NCBI GenBank assembly: GCA_015698045.1
Contig: BLAL01000302.1
Location: forward strand, 62,001-126,000
DNA: 64,000 nucleotides
Reading direction: 5' to 3'
Origin: Rhizophagus clarus
Taxonomy: Eukaryota; Glomeromycota; Glomeromycetes; Glomerales; Glomeraceae
Below the pieces are notes generated by a model. It did no database searches, had not been told where the DNA came from, and saw only the letters and a program-made list of their open reading frames with translations. Position numbers and translations under genes: made by a program. Positions 1-12,334 of the stretch are shown here, one piece after another (position 1 is the first letter of the stretch; each line of letters begins with the position of its first letter).

Positions 1-2360
1 CCATTTCTAACCATAATGACCTCTCAAATTTTAGAGAAAGCGGCTATAATGATGACGTTTCAGCATCAAAATATTCCCAAAGATTCATTACGGATTAGCA
101 AAATAATTTATAAATGCAATGACCATTGGTGTGTTCAGGACGTAAAGTTTTCATACTTACACCCATCTGATTACATTTCTATTAGAAACCCACCATCGTC
201 ATCTATGCCAGTTTATAAGTTATTTTTAGATCTTTATTATGATGATTTTGGTACATTTAGAAATGTATATCACTCTTTAGGTGGCGTCTATATACAGTTT
301 GGCAATATGCCAACACATCAAAGAAAGCTAATCAAAAATCATTTTGTTCTCGAGTTTGTACCGTTTGGCGGAAATTTTAACGAATTCATGGTACCTTTCG
401 TTTCAGAAATAAAAGATTTTGAGAAAGGGAAGATAATGACTGTTCAAGGACAAGATGCATGGGTAATTGCCGGTTTGGGCATTGTCACAGCAGATCTACC
501 CCAAGGTAACGACTTGGCAGGAGTAATGAGGTATCCTCAATTTAATCAATAATTTTAATAACATTATTTTGTAACAATTATTAAAATTTTTTAAAATGAA
601 TTTAGACATAATGCAAATAAAGGTTGTCGTACCTGTAAAATTGATAAAGGATCATGGAGTGCTTATAATCAGGATATTATAACAACATTACGTTATCATC
701 ATATTACAGATGAAGAAATTTCAAAAATTTCTCATGAATCTGTAGTTTCAAGAAGAGACTAACTTTGTACAGAATATGGTTTACGATCATCGTCTAGTAT
801 TTTAGATAAATTAAAGTGGAAAAAACATCTACAGACTCTGCAGGACGTTTATCATGCCACCGCGGGAAAGATTGGACGGCTGTTAAAATTAACTTGTGAA
901 TTATTTTCACGAGAAGGAGAAGATGATTTTATCAAAATTTGGAAAAATTTTGAAATCCCAAAAAAGTGGTCTCGTTTACCTAATCCTATTTCTCATTACA
1001 ATAGTTTTATGATGTCCGATCTACTTAGATTAGCTATGATTATGCCATTTTTACTAAATCAGTTTTTAAAAGAATCAAGTCTCAAGCGTAATGAAGCAGT
1101 TACCATTCAACAAAGAATTAATGCATCTCGAATTAGCTTAGTACCAAAAAATATTATAGCTTGTTGGGTACATGTTGCAAAAACTATGAGAACAGTATTT
1201 AATAGGGAATTTACGTCAGATAGCTATGAGGAATTACAGCAATGTCTTGAAGAAGAGTTTTCAATCCTTCCAAAGGTATAATTATGAACTTGAAATTCAG
1301 AATATGGAAATAATTTTTAAATAATTAATATTATTTTATTTTTTTATAGGTTTTTGTTAGTTTTGTTAATTTACCGAATATACACGTTAATATGCATCTT
1401 TTGATGCATGCTAAAACCTTTGGGACACTTACTAATACCCAAGTGGGTATAAAAGAAATGGTTCATCATATATTTAAAGGAATGGTACCAAAGACTAATT
1501 GCAAAAACATAGATTTGGATTTATTAAAACGTTACAATACTCTATTTGCAATTCAACATTTAGCAGATGGTGGTATAGATCCAAGATTTAATAGATCTTG
1601 TACTGGATTTACAAATTCAAATTTTGGCCAATTATTTCTGAACTGGTATGTTACAGAGGATAAATATTCAATTGAAGAACAAGCTCAAGATAATGATGAC
1701 ACAAAAGGTAAGATAGTAGTAATAGTATAATATAATATAATATATACTTTATATTTATTTTTTCACATGTATCTGATCTTTATTTTAGTTGTTTCACCGG
1801 TAAATTTTATTTCCAATATTTCCTTAAAAAAAAGAATGTCAAAGCAGGAACGTGATTCACTTCTCTTAACTTTGCATAATTTTAAAACTGAGTTGTTTTT
1901 ATCTTATGTGGATATGAAATTTGAGGCAGCACTTATGAATGTTTCAATTAGTTGGTACAAATTGGCATCATATACATTTGAAGAAGAAAGTGGTATCCTT
2001 TCAAAAGTCTACTTACACCTTGGTGATTTTATCACAATTTATGAAGAAGATCACGAAGAATCTTATGCAGTTATCAAGGGTATCTTTCGACATAAAAGTA
2101 ATAATGACAAATATTATGCCTTTATTGTTGTAGATTGGTTTGAGAATACTGGAGCTGAACATTCGGTATTAAAATGTCCACTTTACCGCCTTCAAGCAAC
2201 AGAAAATAAATGGAGACGCATTTTTCCAATTACTGTAATAGATAATTTTCAAAAAGTACATTTTATTCATAATTGTAATTCAGAAAGGTGCCAACTACCT
2301 AATCATGATACCACAAATAGAATTTGGATAAAAAATAATTTTTATTTTACAGCCGTATAA
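1..2360 (+). pseudogene. Plavaka/CACTA (Tnp2-like) transposase gene, 3' part, with one in-frame stop
   Basis: Four exons can be joined in one frame: 1-530, 606-1275, 1350-1707 and 1789-2360, with GT-AG introns of 75, 74 and 81 bp. The frame is open to the left window edge, so the ATG at 16 is probably internal and the 5' end lies outside. Exon 1 has the layout seen in Tnp2-like transposases of fungal Plavaka/CACTA elements (a FGNMP block, a DLPQGNDLAG block), followed in exon 2 by a CRTC cysteine pair. Exon 4 encodes a C-terminal domain that may be BAH-like (GDFITIYEED, then FFVVDW-type core and an NHD motif near the end). An in-frame TAA at 760-762 interrupts exon 2; the frame is otherwise open. 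The family assignment is by pattern recognition; the pseudogene call rests on the single stop. Confidence 0.6.
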
Positions 2361-3519
2361 TTGTTTGATTATATAAATATATAATTTGTGTCAGTTTTAA
2401 AATTAACCAATAAAATCACATTAATCATTATGCATGATGTAATATATTAAAATTAACCAATCAAAATTGATTTGTTTACATGCATGTGAGATCTAAAATA
2501 GCTAAAATTCGTAATGTTTTGTTTATTTTCAAAAATAAACTTCTCTCTTCTTAAATATTATACTTGTCTTAACACTTTACTGTATTTTCTTCTTTTCTCT
2601 TTTATCCAAGTTACTTTACTTATCTTTTACAATATTAACAATACTTTGGCATTTTAATTTATATATATGATATAGCCACCAACACAAAGACCGTTTACCA
2701 AAAAAACGTATAAGACAAAAAAACTACTTTTAAATAAATGGTGAAGCCGAATATTATACTCGTCTTATATTTTAACACTTTATGGTATTTTCTTCTTCTC
2801 TCTTTTACTTTACTTATCTTTTACAATATTAACAATACTTTGGCATTTTGGTTTATATTCGATATAGCCACCAACACGAAGACCATTTGCCAAAAAATGC
2901 ATAAGACAAAAAAACTACTTTCAAATAAATAGTGAAACCATTAAGCAGGTATGAAAATGTCATATACACATATTTTTCATATTTTTTTGGACTCTACCAT
3001 ATTCGTAAAGTCTACTGGTTCTGTAGGAGGAATTGGTTATGTACTTTCTTTACAATAGGGTATAGTTTGAGTCTTTCTTTGTTAGACTGTGGTATTACTT
3101 AAGAGAGTTAGAATGTATTCTCAAATGCTATGTTCAAATTGCTGAATATATTTGAGCTTTCTTTTGTAATATTTGCTTAGCCTGGAGGAAAATGTTATGA
3201 AATAGGGCTGGATATTTTATGACATTTTCTGCCGCCAATTACTTTATCCGGGGTGGCGTCAGTCGTAGCAGCCAGCATTTTTTTTTTATAATATTATGGT
3301 TTTAAGAATTAACACTTCCAAATTTAAAGAGCTAACGTTAAAAATATTATCATTTTTATTTTTTCTCAAAATCCCAGAGATTACCTGCTTTAACCATTAT
3401 CCCAAGGTTATGTATTAAATTTAAATTTTAAATATATTTTATAAAGTGTATATTATATTAATCATGATTGTTTTTTTTTATATTTTTTTTAAATTTAATA
3501 TAAAATCGTTTTTGTGATG
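2361..3519. other. AT-rich intergenic stretch with a partial tandem duplication
   Basis: No open frame with recognisable protein content. Apart from the duplicated segment described separately (2553-2940) only AT-rich DNA is seen, with one less AT-rich patch around 3180-3290 that I could not assign. Confidence 0.5.
2553..2940. repeat. Tandem duplication of about 190 bp
   Basis: Two adjacent diverged copies, roughly 2553-2747 and 2748-2940. Both carry the same order of landmarks: an ATTATACT start, a pyrimidine-rich TTTTCTTCTT tract, a TTAACAATACTTTGGCATTT block, a GATATAGCCACCAACAC block and an AAAAAACTACTTT end. The short open frame at 2738-2932 lies inside it and is not considered a gene. 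Confidence 0.75.
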
Positions 3520-4310
3520 TAATTTATGAAATTACTATGATGTAGTTATGATATCAAATAAATATTATAATACTTTAGCAATGTTAATTTGATATTAATA
3601 TGATATTTCTATGATATAGTTACGATGTTAAATAAATGTAAAAACATTTTTGTAATATTAATTTGATATCGCTACAATATGGTTACAATATCTAATAAAT
3701 GTTATAATACTTTGCAATGTTAATTTGATGTTAATATATTATTTTTACGATATAGTTACGATATCAAATAAATGTTATAATATTTTGGAAATGTTAATTT
3801 GATGTCAATATATTATCTTTACAATATAGTTACGATATCGAATAAATGTTATAATACTTTGGTAATATTAATTCGATGTTAATATAATGTTGCTACGATA
3901 TAGTTACAATATCAAATAAATATCATAATACTTTAGCAATATTAATTCGATGTTAATATAATATTGCTACGATATAGTTACGATATCAAATAAATATCAT
4001 AATACTTTAGCAATATTAATTCGATGTTAATATAATATTGCTACGATATAGTTACGATATCAAATAAATATCATAATACTTTAGCAATATTAATTCGATA
4101 TTAATATGATATTGCTACGATATAGTTACAATGTTAAATAAATGTTATAATACTTTGGTAATATTAATTCGATGTTAATATAATATTGTTACGATATAGT
4201 TACGATATCAAATAAATATCATAATACTTTAGCAATATTAATTCGATATTAATATAATATTGCTACGATACAGTTACAATGTTAAATAAATGTTATATAG
4301 TGATCGCAGA
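3520..4310. repeat. Satellite array, 74-bp unit, about 10 copies
   Basis: The unit contains GATATAGTTACGATATCAAA, then CATAATACTTTAGCAATATT and AATTCGATGTTAATATAATA. The unit length counted between 3958 and 4180 is 74 bp. Copies at the left edge are most diverged. Many differences between copies are CG to TG or CG to CA changes. Confidence 0.85.
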
Positions 4311-4418
4311 GATATCGTACTAATCAATAACGAATAGATATAGTTACGACTAACTTAACGATGACGATGCAACTTTTTACTATGATATCGTGATAATATC
4401 GTAACAATATTATTATGG

Positions 4419-5291
4419 TAAGGATGGTGCCGCAAATAAGCAATTGCAGAATAATTGCGATTTACGGTATTGCAGAACATTGCGGATTTTTAAACCTAAA
4501 TATTCGCAATTCCGCAATCCGCAATTGTCCGCAATTCCGCAAATATTCTGCAATTCCGCAAAGTACCGCAATTCAATTGCGGAATAATTGCGGAATTGCA
4601 GCACATTTGCGGAATTGCGATACATTTGCAGAATTGCAATTTCGCTAAAGCAATCCAAAAAAACGTTGTGAAATGTTTTTTTTAATTAAAATATACTTTG
4701 AAAAAACGTTTCGCAACATTTTTTCTTTAAATTAATTAAAAAAATGTTGCGAAACGTTTTTTTTAATTAAATATACTTTGAAAAAACGTTTCGCAACGTT
4801 TATTCTTTAAATTAATTAAAAAAATATTGCAAAACGTTTTTTTTAATTAAATATACTTTGAAAAAACGTTTCGCAACGTTTTTTCTTTAAATTAATTAAA
4901 AAAATGTTGTGAAACGTTTTTTTTAATTAAAATACTTTGAAAAAACATTTCGCAACGTTTTTTCGTTAAATTAATTAAAAAAATATTGCGAAACGTTTTT
5001 TATTAATTAAAATACTTTGAAAAAACGTTTCACAACGTTTTTTCGTTAAATTAATTAAAAAAACATTGCAAAACGTTTTTTTTAATTAAAATACTTTGAA
5101 AAAACGTTTTGCAACATTTTTTCGTTAAATTAATTAAAAAAATGTTGCGTAAACGTTTTTTTTATTAAATCGGTTCGGTAAACTGCCAAAACCGATCAGG
5201 TGAATTGCGGAATTGCGGTTCACTAACCGCAATTCAACTCCAAAATCCGCAATATTGCGGATTTGATAAATCAATTGCGGCACCATCCTTA
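4419..5291. mobile_element. hAT-type MITE (copy 1), 873 bp
   Basis: Inverted ends TAAGGATGGTGCCGCAA / TTGCGGCACCATCCTTA are flanked by a perfect 8-bp duplication TATTATGG (4411-4418 and 5292-5299). The 8-bp duplication and TARGG start point to the hAT superfamily. The interior has no transposase. It holds short CCGCAATT-type repeats at both ends and an array of about six units of roughly 100 bp with AACGTTTCGCAACGTT-like palindromes between 4660 and 5165. Open frames on both strands here come from the repeats. Confidence 0.85.
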
Positions 5292-5319
5292 TATTATGGT
5301 ATCGAATCGACATCGATAA

Positions 5320-5740
5320 ATAACCCCAAGTTTCAGTAAAGTTATTTACAGGATTATTAAAAGGTTTAATGAAGAAAGGTAGATAATGGATATGCAGAGT
5401 CTCCAAGCAAATAATCACACCTTTTTATTAATGTAGAAACATTTTGATAAAAAAAAGAATTTTAGTATACTTTTGTATCATGAACTGACTCTGGCCATCC
5501 TATTTCATAGTCAGTAAAAATGCCACGATGATCAACAATACCTTGACATTGAATTGAATATTTTTTTTTATAATTCCAATATATTTCAGATTGTTTTAAT
5601 AGAGCAGTTCCCAATATTATTATATGTATACCATCTATAGCTCCAATAACATTATTAAATTCACCAATATTATTAAATCCTAAATGAACCATCCTTCTTG
5701 ATTCATCTGTTGGTCATTTAACTAATTCATTTTTTAATAA
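5320..5740 (-). pseudogene. PIF/Harbinger transposase fragment
   Basis: The best-preserved part (5462-5692) shows the DDE_4 block of Harbinger transposases: a NNVIGAIDG motif with the first catalytic Asp, then CQGIVD and GWPESVHD. It aligns by eye to the intact Harbinger transposase at 55224-56405. Upstream, the conserved LVKWPT motif reads LVK-stop-PT (TGG to TGA). Downstream, after a stop, the second-Asp region is degenerate (around 5330-5410). Clearly a dead fragment, with no ends recognised. Confidence 0.75.
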
Positions 5741-5853
5741 AAGAATAGCAATTTTAACTTTTTTGCAATATAATCACTACAGTTTTTATAAATATAACAG
5801 TAATTCTTAAATCTAAAAAATTTTAAAATTTATAATAATTACCTTTAAAAATA

Positions 5854-6337
5854 CAGTCAGACCTCTATGTACTGATACAGTTGTTTTGGGGAAAAAATAT
5901 CAGTACATTGATTTACCATTACATATAGGTTATCAATAAATCATAATACAGGTCAAAAATCCAATTCTTACCAGCATTATGCAAACCTAAGTAGCTAAGA
6001 AATCTAATTCTTTAAAGTCACTCTTCAATATTAAATTCTATTTAATTTTTCAAATATCAATTTTAAAAATGTTATGTGATTTACATAGATAATTCAGGTC
6101 AAGTTTATAGTACTGATCTAAATTAATATTAGTGTAACTTAAAATATTAGTACATCTTACTATATATTAATAATAAAGGGACAAAGAAAAGTATCAGTAT
6201 ATGTTATATCATAAATTGAAACTATATATAATATTGGTACAACAAGGTTTTTTATTAATTGTGGAATGGAACATAAAAAATTTATCAGTACATGCAAATA
6301 TCAGTACATATAATATTGGTATATAGAAGTCTAACTG
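5854..6337. mobile_element. pogo/Tigger-like MITE, about 484 bp
   Basis: Imperfect inverted ends CAGTCAGACCTCTATGTACT / GGTATATAGAAGTCTAACTG lie between TA dinucleotides (5852-5853 and 6338-6339). CAGTCRGACC-type ends and TA target sites are typical of pogo/Tigger members of Tc1/mariner. The interior has repeated ATCAGTACAT motifs and no coding sequence. Confidence 0.6.
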
Positions 6338-7379
6338 TATATACTTTTATTTTAAAAAAATTTTAATTTAACATTGGTAATTAAAGTACTACTTGAGTTT
6401 CTATTTAAAATCAAATGAAATTATTTTACTATAATCTACAGTATACAATAAATAGTAAAAGTCTTGATTTTATTAAAAAAAATTCTAATAAAAAATTTTC
6501 AGGATGCATTTTCAGTCTTTATTTCAAATTATGAAATATTTGCAATACTTATAAAGGATCTATTGTATTTTAGAATTATAAAAAATTATATAAAAAATTT
6601 TATTAATAAAATATTGATTTGCAAATTGCTAAAAGAATTTAGCATCTTGACACAAATTATATAATTATATTCTTTAAACAAAAATTTTTAGAATTCTTAC
6701 AAATATTAAAAAAAAAAATAAATAAAAATAATAAAAAAGCCTTATTAAATAAAAAATAAATTTATTATAATGGAAATTATATTGATAATTTTACATCTAC
6801 TAAAATTTGTATTTAGATTTATATTGATTTATAATGTAATATACTATTAATAACTTATTCTAACTTATTTCTTTAAAACTTAAAAATCACATTAGAAACT
6901 ATAATGATAATGTGATTATTGTGACTTGTAAATTTTTTGTAAAAGATTTTTTTTTATATATCTTAACTTGTTAAATAAATTTTATAAGTTGATTATTAAA
7001 TAAATATGCAATTAACTGAAAGGATGATTATATTTAATTCGTGTTTCAAGTAACAACCGGACAAATTTATTAGATAAAAATGGGGTAAAATTTGCCGATT
7101 TTCTTAATAAAATTAAATAATTGATTTTTTCAATATAAATGTAACACCATATTTATGTGGCTTAATCAATACAAAACTTGTATTACTTTGTACACCAATA
7201 CCTAAATCGTACGTTTAACGAATTTTTTAAAAACTTTTAAAAAAACAAAAAAATTTTTTACTTGTGTGCTAGTTGAATTTCAACACCAAAAATTTCACAT
7301 TTTCTCTGTATACACGACTTATTTATTATAAATTTTGAAAGAAACATAAAATTATTTATGTCCTAGACACTTGAACTAC
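6338..7379. other. AT-rich intergenic DNA
   Basis: No supported gene. The open frame at 6464-6664 is low-complexity AT-rich sequence. Confidence 0.5.
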
Positions 7380-10300
7380 TATTGCTGCTTCTTGACGGTA
7401 CTGACTTGCATAATGAGAGATCCAATTATGTATAGTCTTCAGTTTTGGTACTTCTTCTTCTTCGATCATCCTGTCTTCCACATTTTTCTTTAGTTGTGTA
7501 AGCATATTTTCTGCAGTATGCCTTTCACTTTATTAACATTACCCTCTAAAAAATATTCTTGTAGGAGGTTCCACACTTTCTTAGAAATACGTTTACCACC
7601 CTCTTTTCTTCCAATTTTTGTGCAGATTTCAGTGCCCATCCACAGGCCAATGGCCAAAACAAAAACTGTGAGCTAAAAATATCAAAGGTGGATGTAAGTT
7701 ATTGTACTGGATAACTATTTAGTTTTCAAATTGTATACTTTGGGTCTAACGTTACTTTATTTCTGTCTCTAATCAAATTTTTGCCTTTATCTGAGTAGAG
7801 ATCGTGACTTGATAAATAATTCGTATTATCTAAAACTGATGAATAGTAAAATATTACATAATGCTGCAAGGTATCAATGTGAAAATCACATTTATATGCC
7901 TGGTATTTTCGACAAGGTATCTTTGGCCAACGCTATTTCCAACTCCTTTACCAAATCGCTTTTATTTGTATCTATATCCTTCAGAATACCACGAGCTTCC
8001 AGTTGTTCTTTTACATGGTTTTTTTTAGTTTCTTTACCTGAATTCCTATATTTACATGTTGAATCAGTTGTTTCATCTGAATCAAATAATTCTAATAATT
8101 CTAATTAGACCAATTAACATCTATAAAATCTGTATCATTTGGCAACAAAACCATCCAAGAATTCTCAGATATTGTGGGTATTGATACACTAGGATTTGGT
8201 TTCTCAATTGTTTTTGATTATAGTTTTTCCAAATCTTTTGGAGAAAAACTCGTCCAAGTGCCAAGATTTGCAATATCTCTTGCTTAAATATAACCAGAAT
8301 ATTTTCCAACAATTGGCCATGACCACTCAAACCAATTGGAAATACCAGGTAACTTGTTTCTTCCTTTTCCAGATTCTGTAGAAAAGGCATTTTGAGAATT
8401 TGCAATCAAACCTAACTAAACAATAATTCATTAGTATAATTTCCAATTTACAACCTTTTTTTCTATCAGGTTCCAGATGAGATACTGACATTTCACAAAT
8501 TTCAGATATTGCATTTTCAATGTCTTTTCCTGATGATATATCAAATCCTAACTTTACATGTCGATTGATAGAATGTGCAATCTATTTCAAACATGAAGTA
8601 AGCCAATATCATCTAATTCAAAGAACAGATTTAAACAGACCTGAGCATGATGACTGTCGATTGTTGTTTTAGCCTCTTCAGGCTCAAGAAATATCCATTT
8701 TTTTGGCCAAATACCATATCAGTCTGGCCAATGTCTCAAAATCATCATCAAATCAGCATTATGATAATGACCTCCATTATCAAAAATAATTGTTACCCAT
8801 TCTGGTTTCTTTTTTATAGATTCAATAATAGCATGAAGACTGGAAGCAGTAAATCAAGCATCTTGATGAGGGTCGTTAGACCAATGATCATATGCTTGGA
8901 TGTCAAGTTCAAAAGAATCTTCTTTGTGAATATATACCAATACTGAATGAAGTGTCCATTCTTTTTTCCCAAAAAACTGCTCTTTTGTCTCTCTTGCGCT
9001 TTTAGATAATACCTTCATTTTATAATCCACAACAATAAGCGCTTCTTTTTTATCTAATTCTAATAAATTTGCATTGAATTGTGTATTTGGGTATACTTTT
9101 CTCGTTTGATGAGCAAGATAGTATAAGAGATGCTCCTGATATTCATCTAGTTTGGTATGCAATGTAGTTGGAATATCATTTTTTAGTTGGTAAAAAATTG
9201 CAAATAATTGTTCACATCCAACACATTCATGACTATGTGATTCTGTGCAAACACCAAAGGCGTATGGAAGACAGTGGCTAATACATTCATTATGAATAAC
9301 AGTTCCATTTGCAGCAATTTCAAATTCTTGTTCATAGGATTTTTTAAGATATCGGCGTAAATGCTCAAGTTTATTGATGTAATCCTTCTAAATTATTATT
9401 TGTAAAATAATCAAAATAAATAAACAAACTTCGTAATATATTATAAATAAAACAAATTGCAATTGAAAATTTTATTTGAAGATTATTGTCTTGAATGTTT
9501 TTTTCAATAAAATGTTTCATTTCTGCAAAAATTTCATATCCATAACGACTGCAAATTGAACAAAGCCCACCAAGATTCTCTTGGTAAATATATTGTTTTC
9601 CTCGTAAGAATGTCATGAAAGATGTTCTTTTAATACCATCTGGAAACTGGCAGCTGAATTTTTCCCACAAACATTCTTTTGTACATTTGAGATATTTTAT
9701 CAGAAGTCCAGTTTTAGTTTCTGTTTTATAGCTACTCATTACCACGTTGTTTTTGTCATCCAAAAATTGTTGCACCTGATCTAGTTTTTCACGTGAAATT
9801 GTTGTTCGTGTAAAAATAGGTTTTTCAATACATTCAGTACCTGGACCATGGAGTCTTGCATATTTGCGTGCTTTATTGATCGTATCTGATGAAAAAATCT
9901 AATAAAAAAAAATTTGAATTGAATACTATTTATTGTAAATTTCATTTTTTCCCAAAGGTATAAATAAAAATTTTACTAATATTCAAATTCTTTTTGATTT
10001 TACAATATGAAAACTGATCCACAACAATGGATAAAATACGTCTCTTTCCATCTTGACTCCTTTTATTTGCATTCAATGATTCCTGAATACAATTCCATAA
10101 AATTTCAGCCTAATCACTTGGTGCAGGATGAAGGAAACCAAGATCACATAAAATTTGTAACGTTTTATGATCTTTATTTGAATTTACCAATTTTGTCCAA
10201 AATTCGAACTGCAAATATAAATTCAAATTAGATGAATAGATATATTTTTGTATTATTACTTAGTGTTAACATATTCATTTCTTACCTCACATTGATTTTT

Positions 10301-10536
10301 ATTATATGGTGTAATTTCTATACAACCCATATGCCTAAGCATTGATTTCCAAGCATTAAATTCACTTGAACTTATTTGATATTCAGATCCATATAGTTGC
10401 ATCAAAGAAGTTCGCAATTCAATTATTTCACTCTGTTGATTTTTCCAATTTTCAATAAATTCCATCCAATTGACACCAAATTTTGTTCATTTTTTTAGAT
10501 GATATTCAAATATTTGTTGTAATAAAGGTGAATTAT

Positions 10537-11541
10537 CACAGGTCGAAATTAGTTAAATAGGGTATCAATAGGTTATCAATAGGTTATCAATCGGCTATCA
10601 ATAGGCTACCCTATTGGTAGCCTATTGAACTTGCGCCATAATCTGTCACCAATCAGGCAGGCTGATTGATAACCTATTGATAAGGATGGTGCCGCAATTG
10701 ATTTATCAAATCCGCAATATTGCGGATTTTGGAATTGAATTGCGGTTAGTGAACCGCAATTCCGCAATTCACCTGATCGGTTTTGGCAGTTTACCGAACC
10801 GATTTAATAAAAAAAATGTTTCGCAACGTTTTTTTAATTAATTTAACGAAAAAATGTTGCGAAACGTTTTTTCAAAGTATTTTAATTAATAAAAAACGTT
10901 TTGCAACATTTTTTTAATTAATTTAAAGAAAAAACATTGCGAAACATTTTTTCAAAGTATTTTAATTAATAAAAAGCGTTTTGCAACGTTTTTTTAATTA
11001 ATTTAAAGAAAAAATGTTGCGAAACGTTTTTTCAAAGTATATTTTAATTAAAAAAAACGTTTCACAACATTTTTTTGGATTGCTTTAGCGAAATTGCAAT
11101 TCCGCAAATGTATCACAATTCCGCAAATGTGCCGCAATTCTGCAATTATTCCGCAATTGAATTGCAGTACTTTGCGGAATTGCGGAATATTTGCGGAATT
11201 GCGGACAATTGCGGATTGCGGAATTGCAGATATTTAGGTTTAAAAATCTGCAATGTTCTGCAATACCGTAAATCGCAATTATTCCGCAATTGCTTATTTG
11301 CGGCACCATCCTTACCTATTGATAACCTATTGATACCCTATTGATACCCTATTTAATAAAAATACCAATAGGATACTAATAGGTTATCAATAAGTTATCA
11401 ATCAGCTATCAATCAGCCTGCCCGATTGGTGACGGATTATGGCGCAAGTTCAATAGGCTACCAATAGGGTAGCTTATTGATAGCCGATTGATAACCTATT
11501 GATACTCTATTGATACCCTATTTAACTAATTTCGACCTGTG
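10537..11541. mobile_element. Palindromic (foldback) element with 3-bp target duplication
   Basis: The outer arms are inverted repeats of each other, starting CACAGGTCGAAATTAGTTAA on the left and ending CGACCTGTG on the right, between TAT trinucleotides (10534-10536 and 11542-11544). Both arms are built from short ATCAATAGG-type units. The element interrupts a minus-strand reading frame, which is restored if it is removed with one TAT. It is itself split by the MITE at 10681-11314. The class is uncertain; a 3-bp duplication would fit a Harbinger-type MITE. Confidence 0.7.
10681..11314. mobile_element. hAT-type MITE (copy 2), 634 bp, nested
   Basis: It has the same ends as the element at 4419-5291 but in opposite orientation, flanked by a perfect 8-bp duplication CCTATTGA (10673-10680 and 11315-11322). 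It has fewer internal units than copy 1, which explains the shorter length. It inserted into the palindromic element 10537-11541. Confidence 0.88.
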
Positions 11542-12334
11542 TATTCCATTCTTCTGGTGTACACGATGAAATCTGCAGCTCACTAATTAATGCTTGTGTA
11601 TATTCATTATCAATTCCAAATAATTTGTTTGCATCAAATTTTGGTTTATGATCTACATGAGACTACACATCTGCTGGAGTTTTCCCACAAATAATATTTC
11701 TAAGTTTATTACCTTCATAGACAATAAGAATACATTTTTTAGCAGTAAAATTTTGAACATATAAAAATTGTTTTTTATTCACATTATCAATAAAAGATGA
11801 TCGATATCCGTCTCCAACATAGTTCCATTCTTAATTTTCAGAAATTCCAATTCCAAAAACTATTATTTAAAGTTGTTCCACAAAAAATTCAAAAGGTCGA
11901 AATTGAACGTTCTTTAGTAATTGTTCTACAATAATCTCTTGGTTAAACCCCATAATAAGTGGCCCAGAAAATTTTGTTTTTGTCCCAAAAAGATGTTTAC
12001 ATAATGATGTAATTGCAAATGAAGAATTTGTACATATATCACCATTTATTAACTCGTTATTTATAAAATAACAAATTGCTTGATATCTTGGACTGGGTGA
12101 AATTTCCATATTTGGTTCCAAAACAGTGATAATAAAGTCATAGCTATTGAGTTTTGTAAGTGTTTGCATACCCAATCTTATTAGAACTAGTAGTGTTGCC
12201 TGATCGTTTATATTTCTTTTAGTTACTATCCACCATTCCCGAGAAAAGTGCCCATAATGTGTTTCCAAAATAATTTTTCCAATAGAAAGAAGAGTTGTAT
12301 TATAACTTTTAGTTTGGCTTTTACGTTTAAGCAT

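Larger units (their letters stand above)
7380..12334 (-). pseudogene. Decayed multi-exon gene, transposase-like protein family, interrupted by an insertion
   Basis: Read on the minus strand, pieces of one long protein follow each other: 12334-11867, then about 11860-11545, the insertion at 10537-11541, then 10533-10270, 10220-10010, 9890-9480, 9370-8640 and a C-terminal tail to about 7380. Recognisable blocks include a CSICSRYGYE motif, a Cys/His-rich stretch (HNECISHC and HECVGC), and a VVDYKMK / FDNGGHYH / LEPEEAKTTIDSHHAQ series. That series could be an RNase H-fold (DDE/DDD) catalytic core, but I cannot name the family. Several in-frame stops and frame changes show it is dead. Removing the insertion and one TAT copy joins the two sides in frame. 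Confidence 0.5.

Noticed and set aside
4413-4658. Overlapping frames on both strands within the MITE
   Set aside because: They are translations of CCGCAATT-type repeats; the same occurs in the second MITE copy at 11075-11344.
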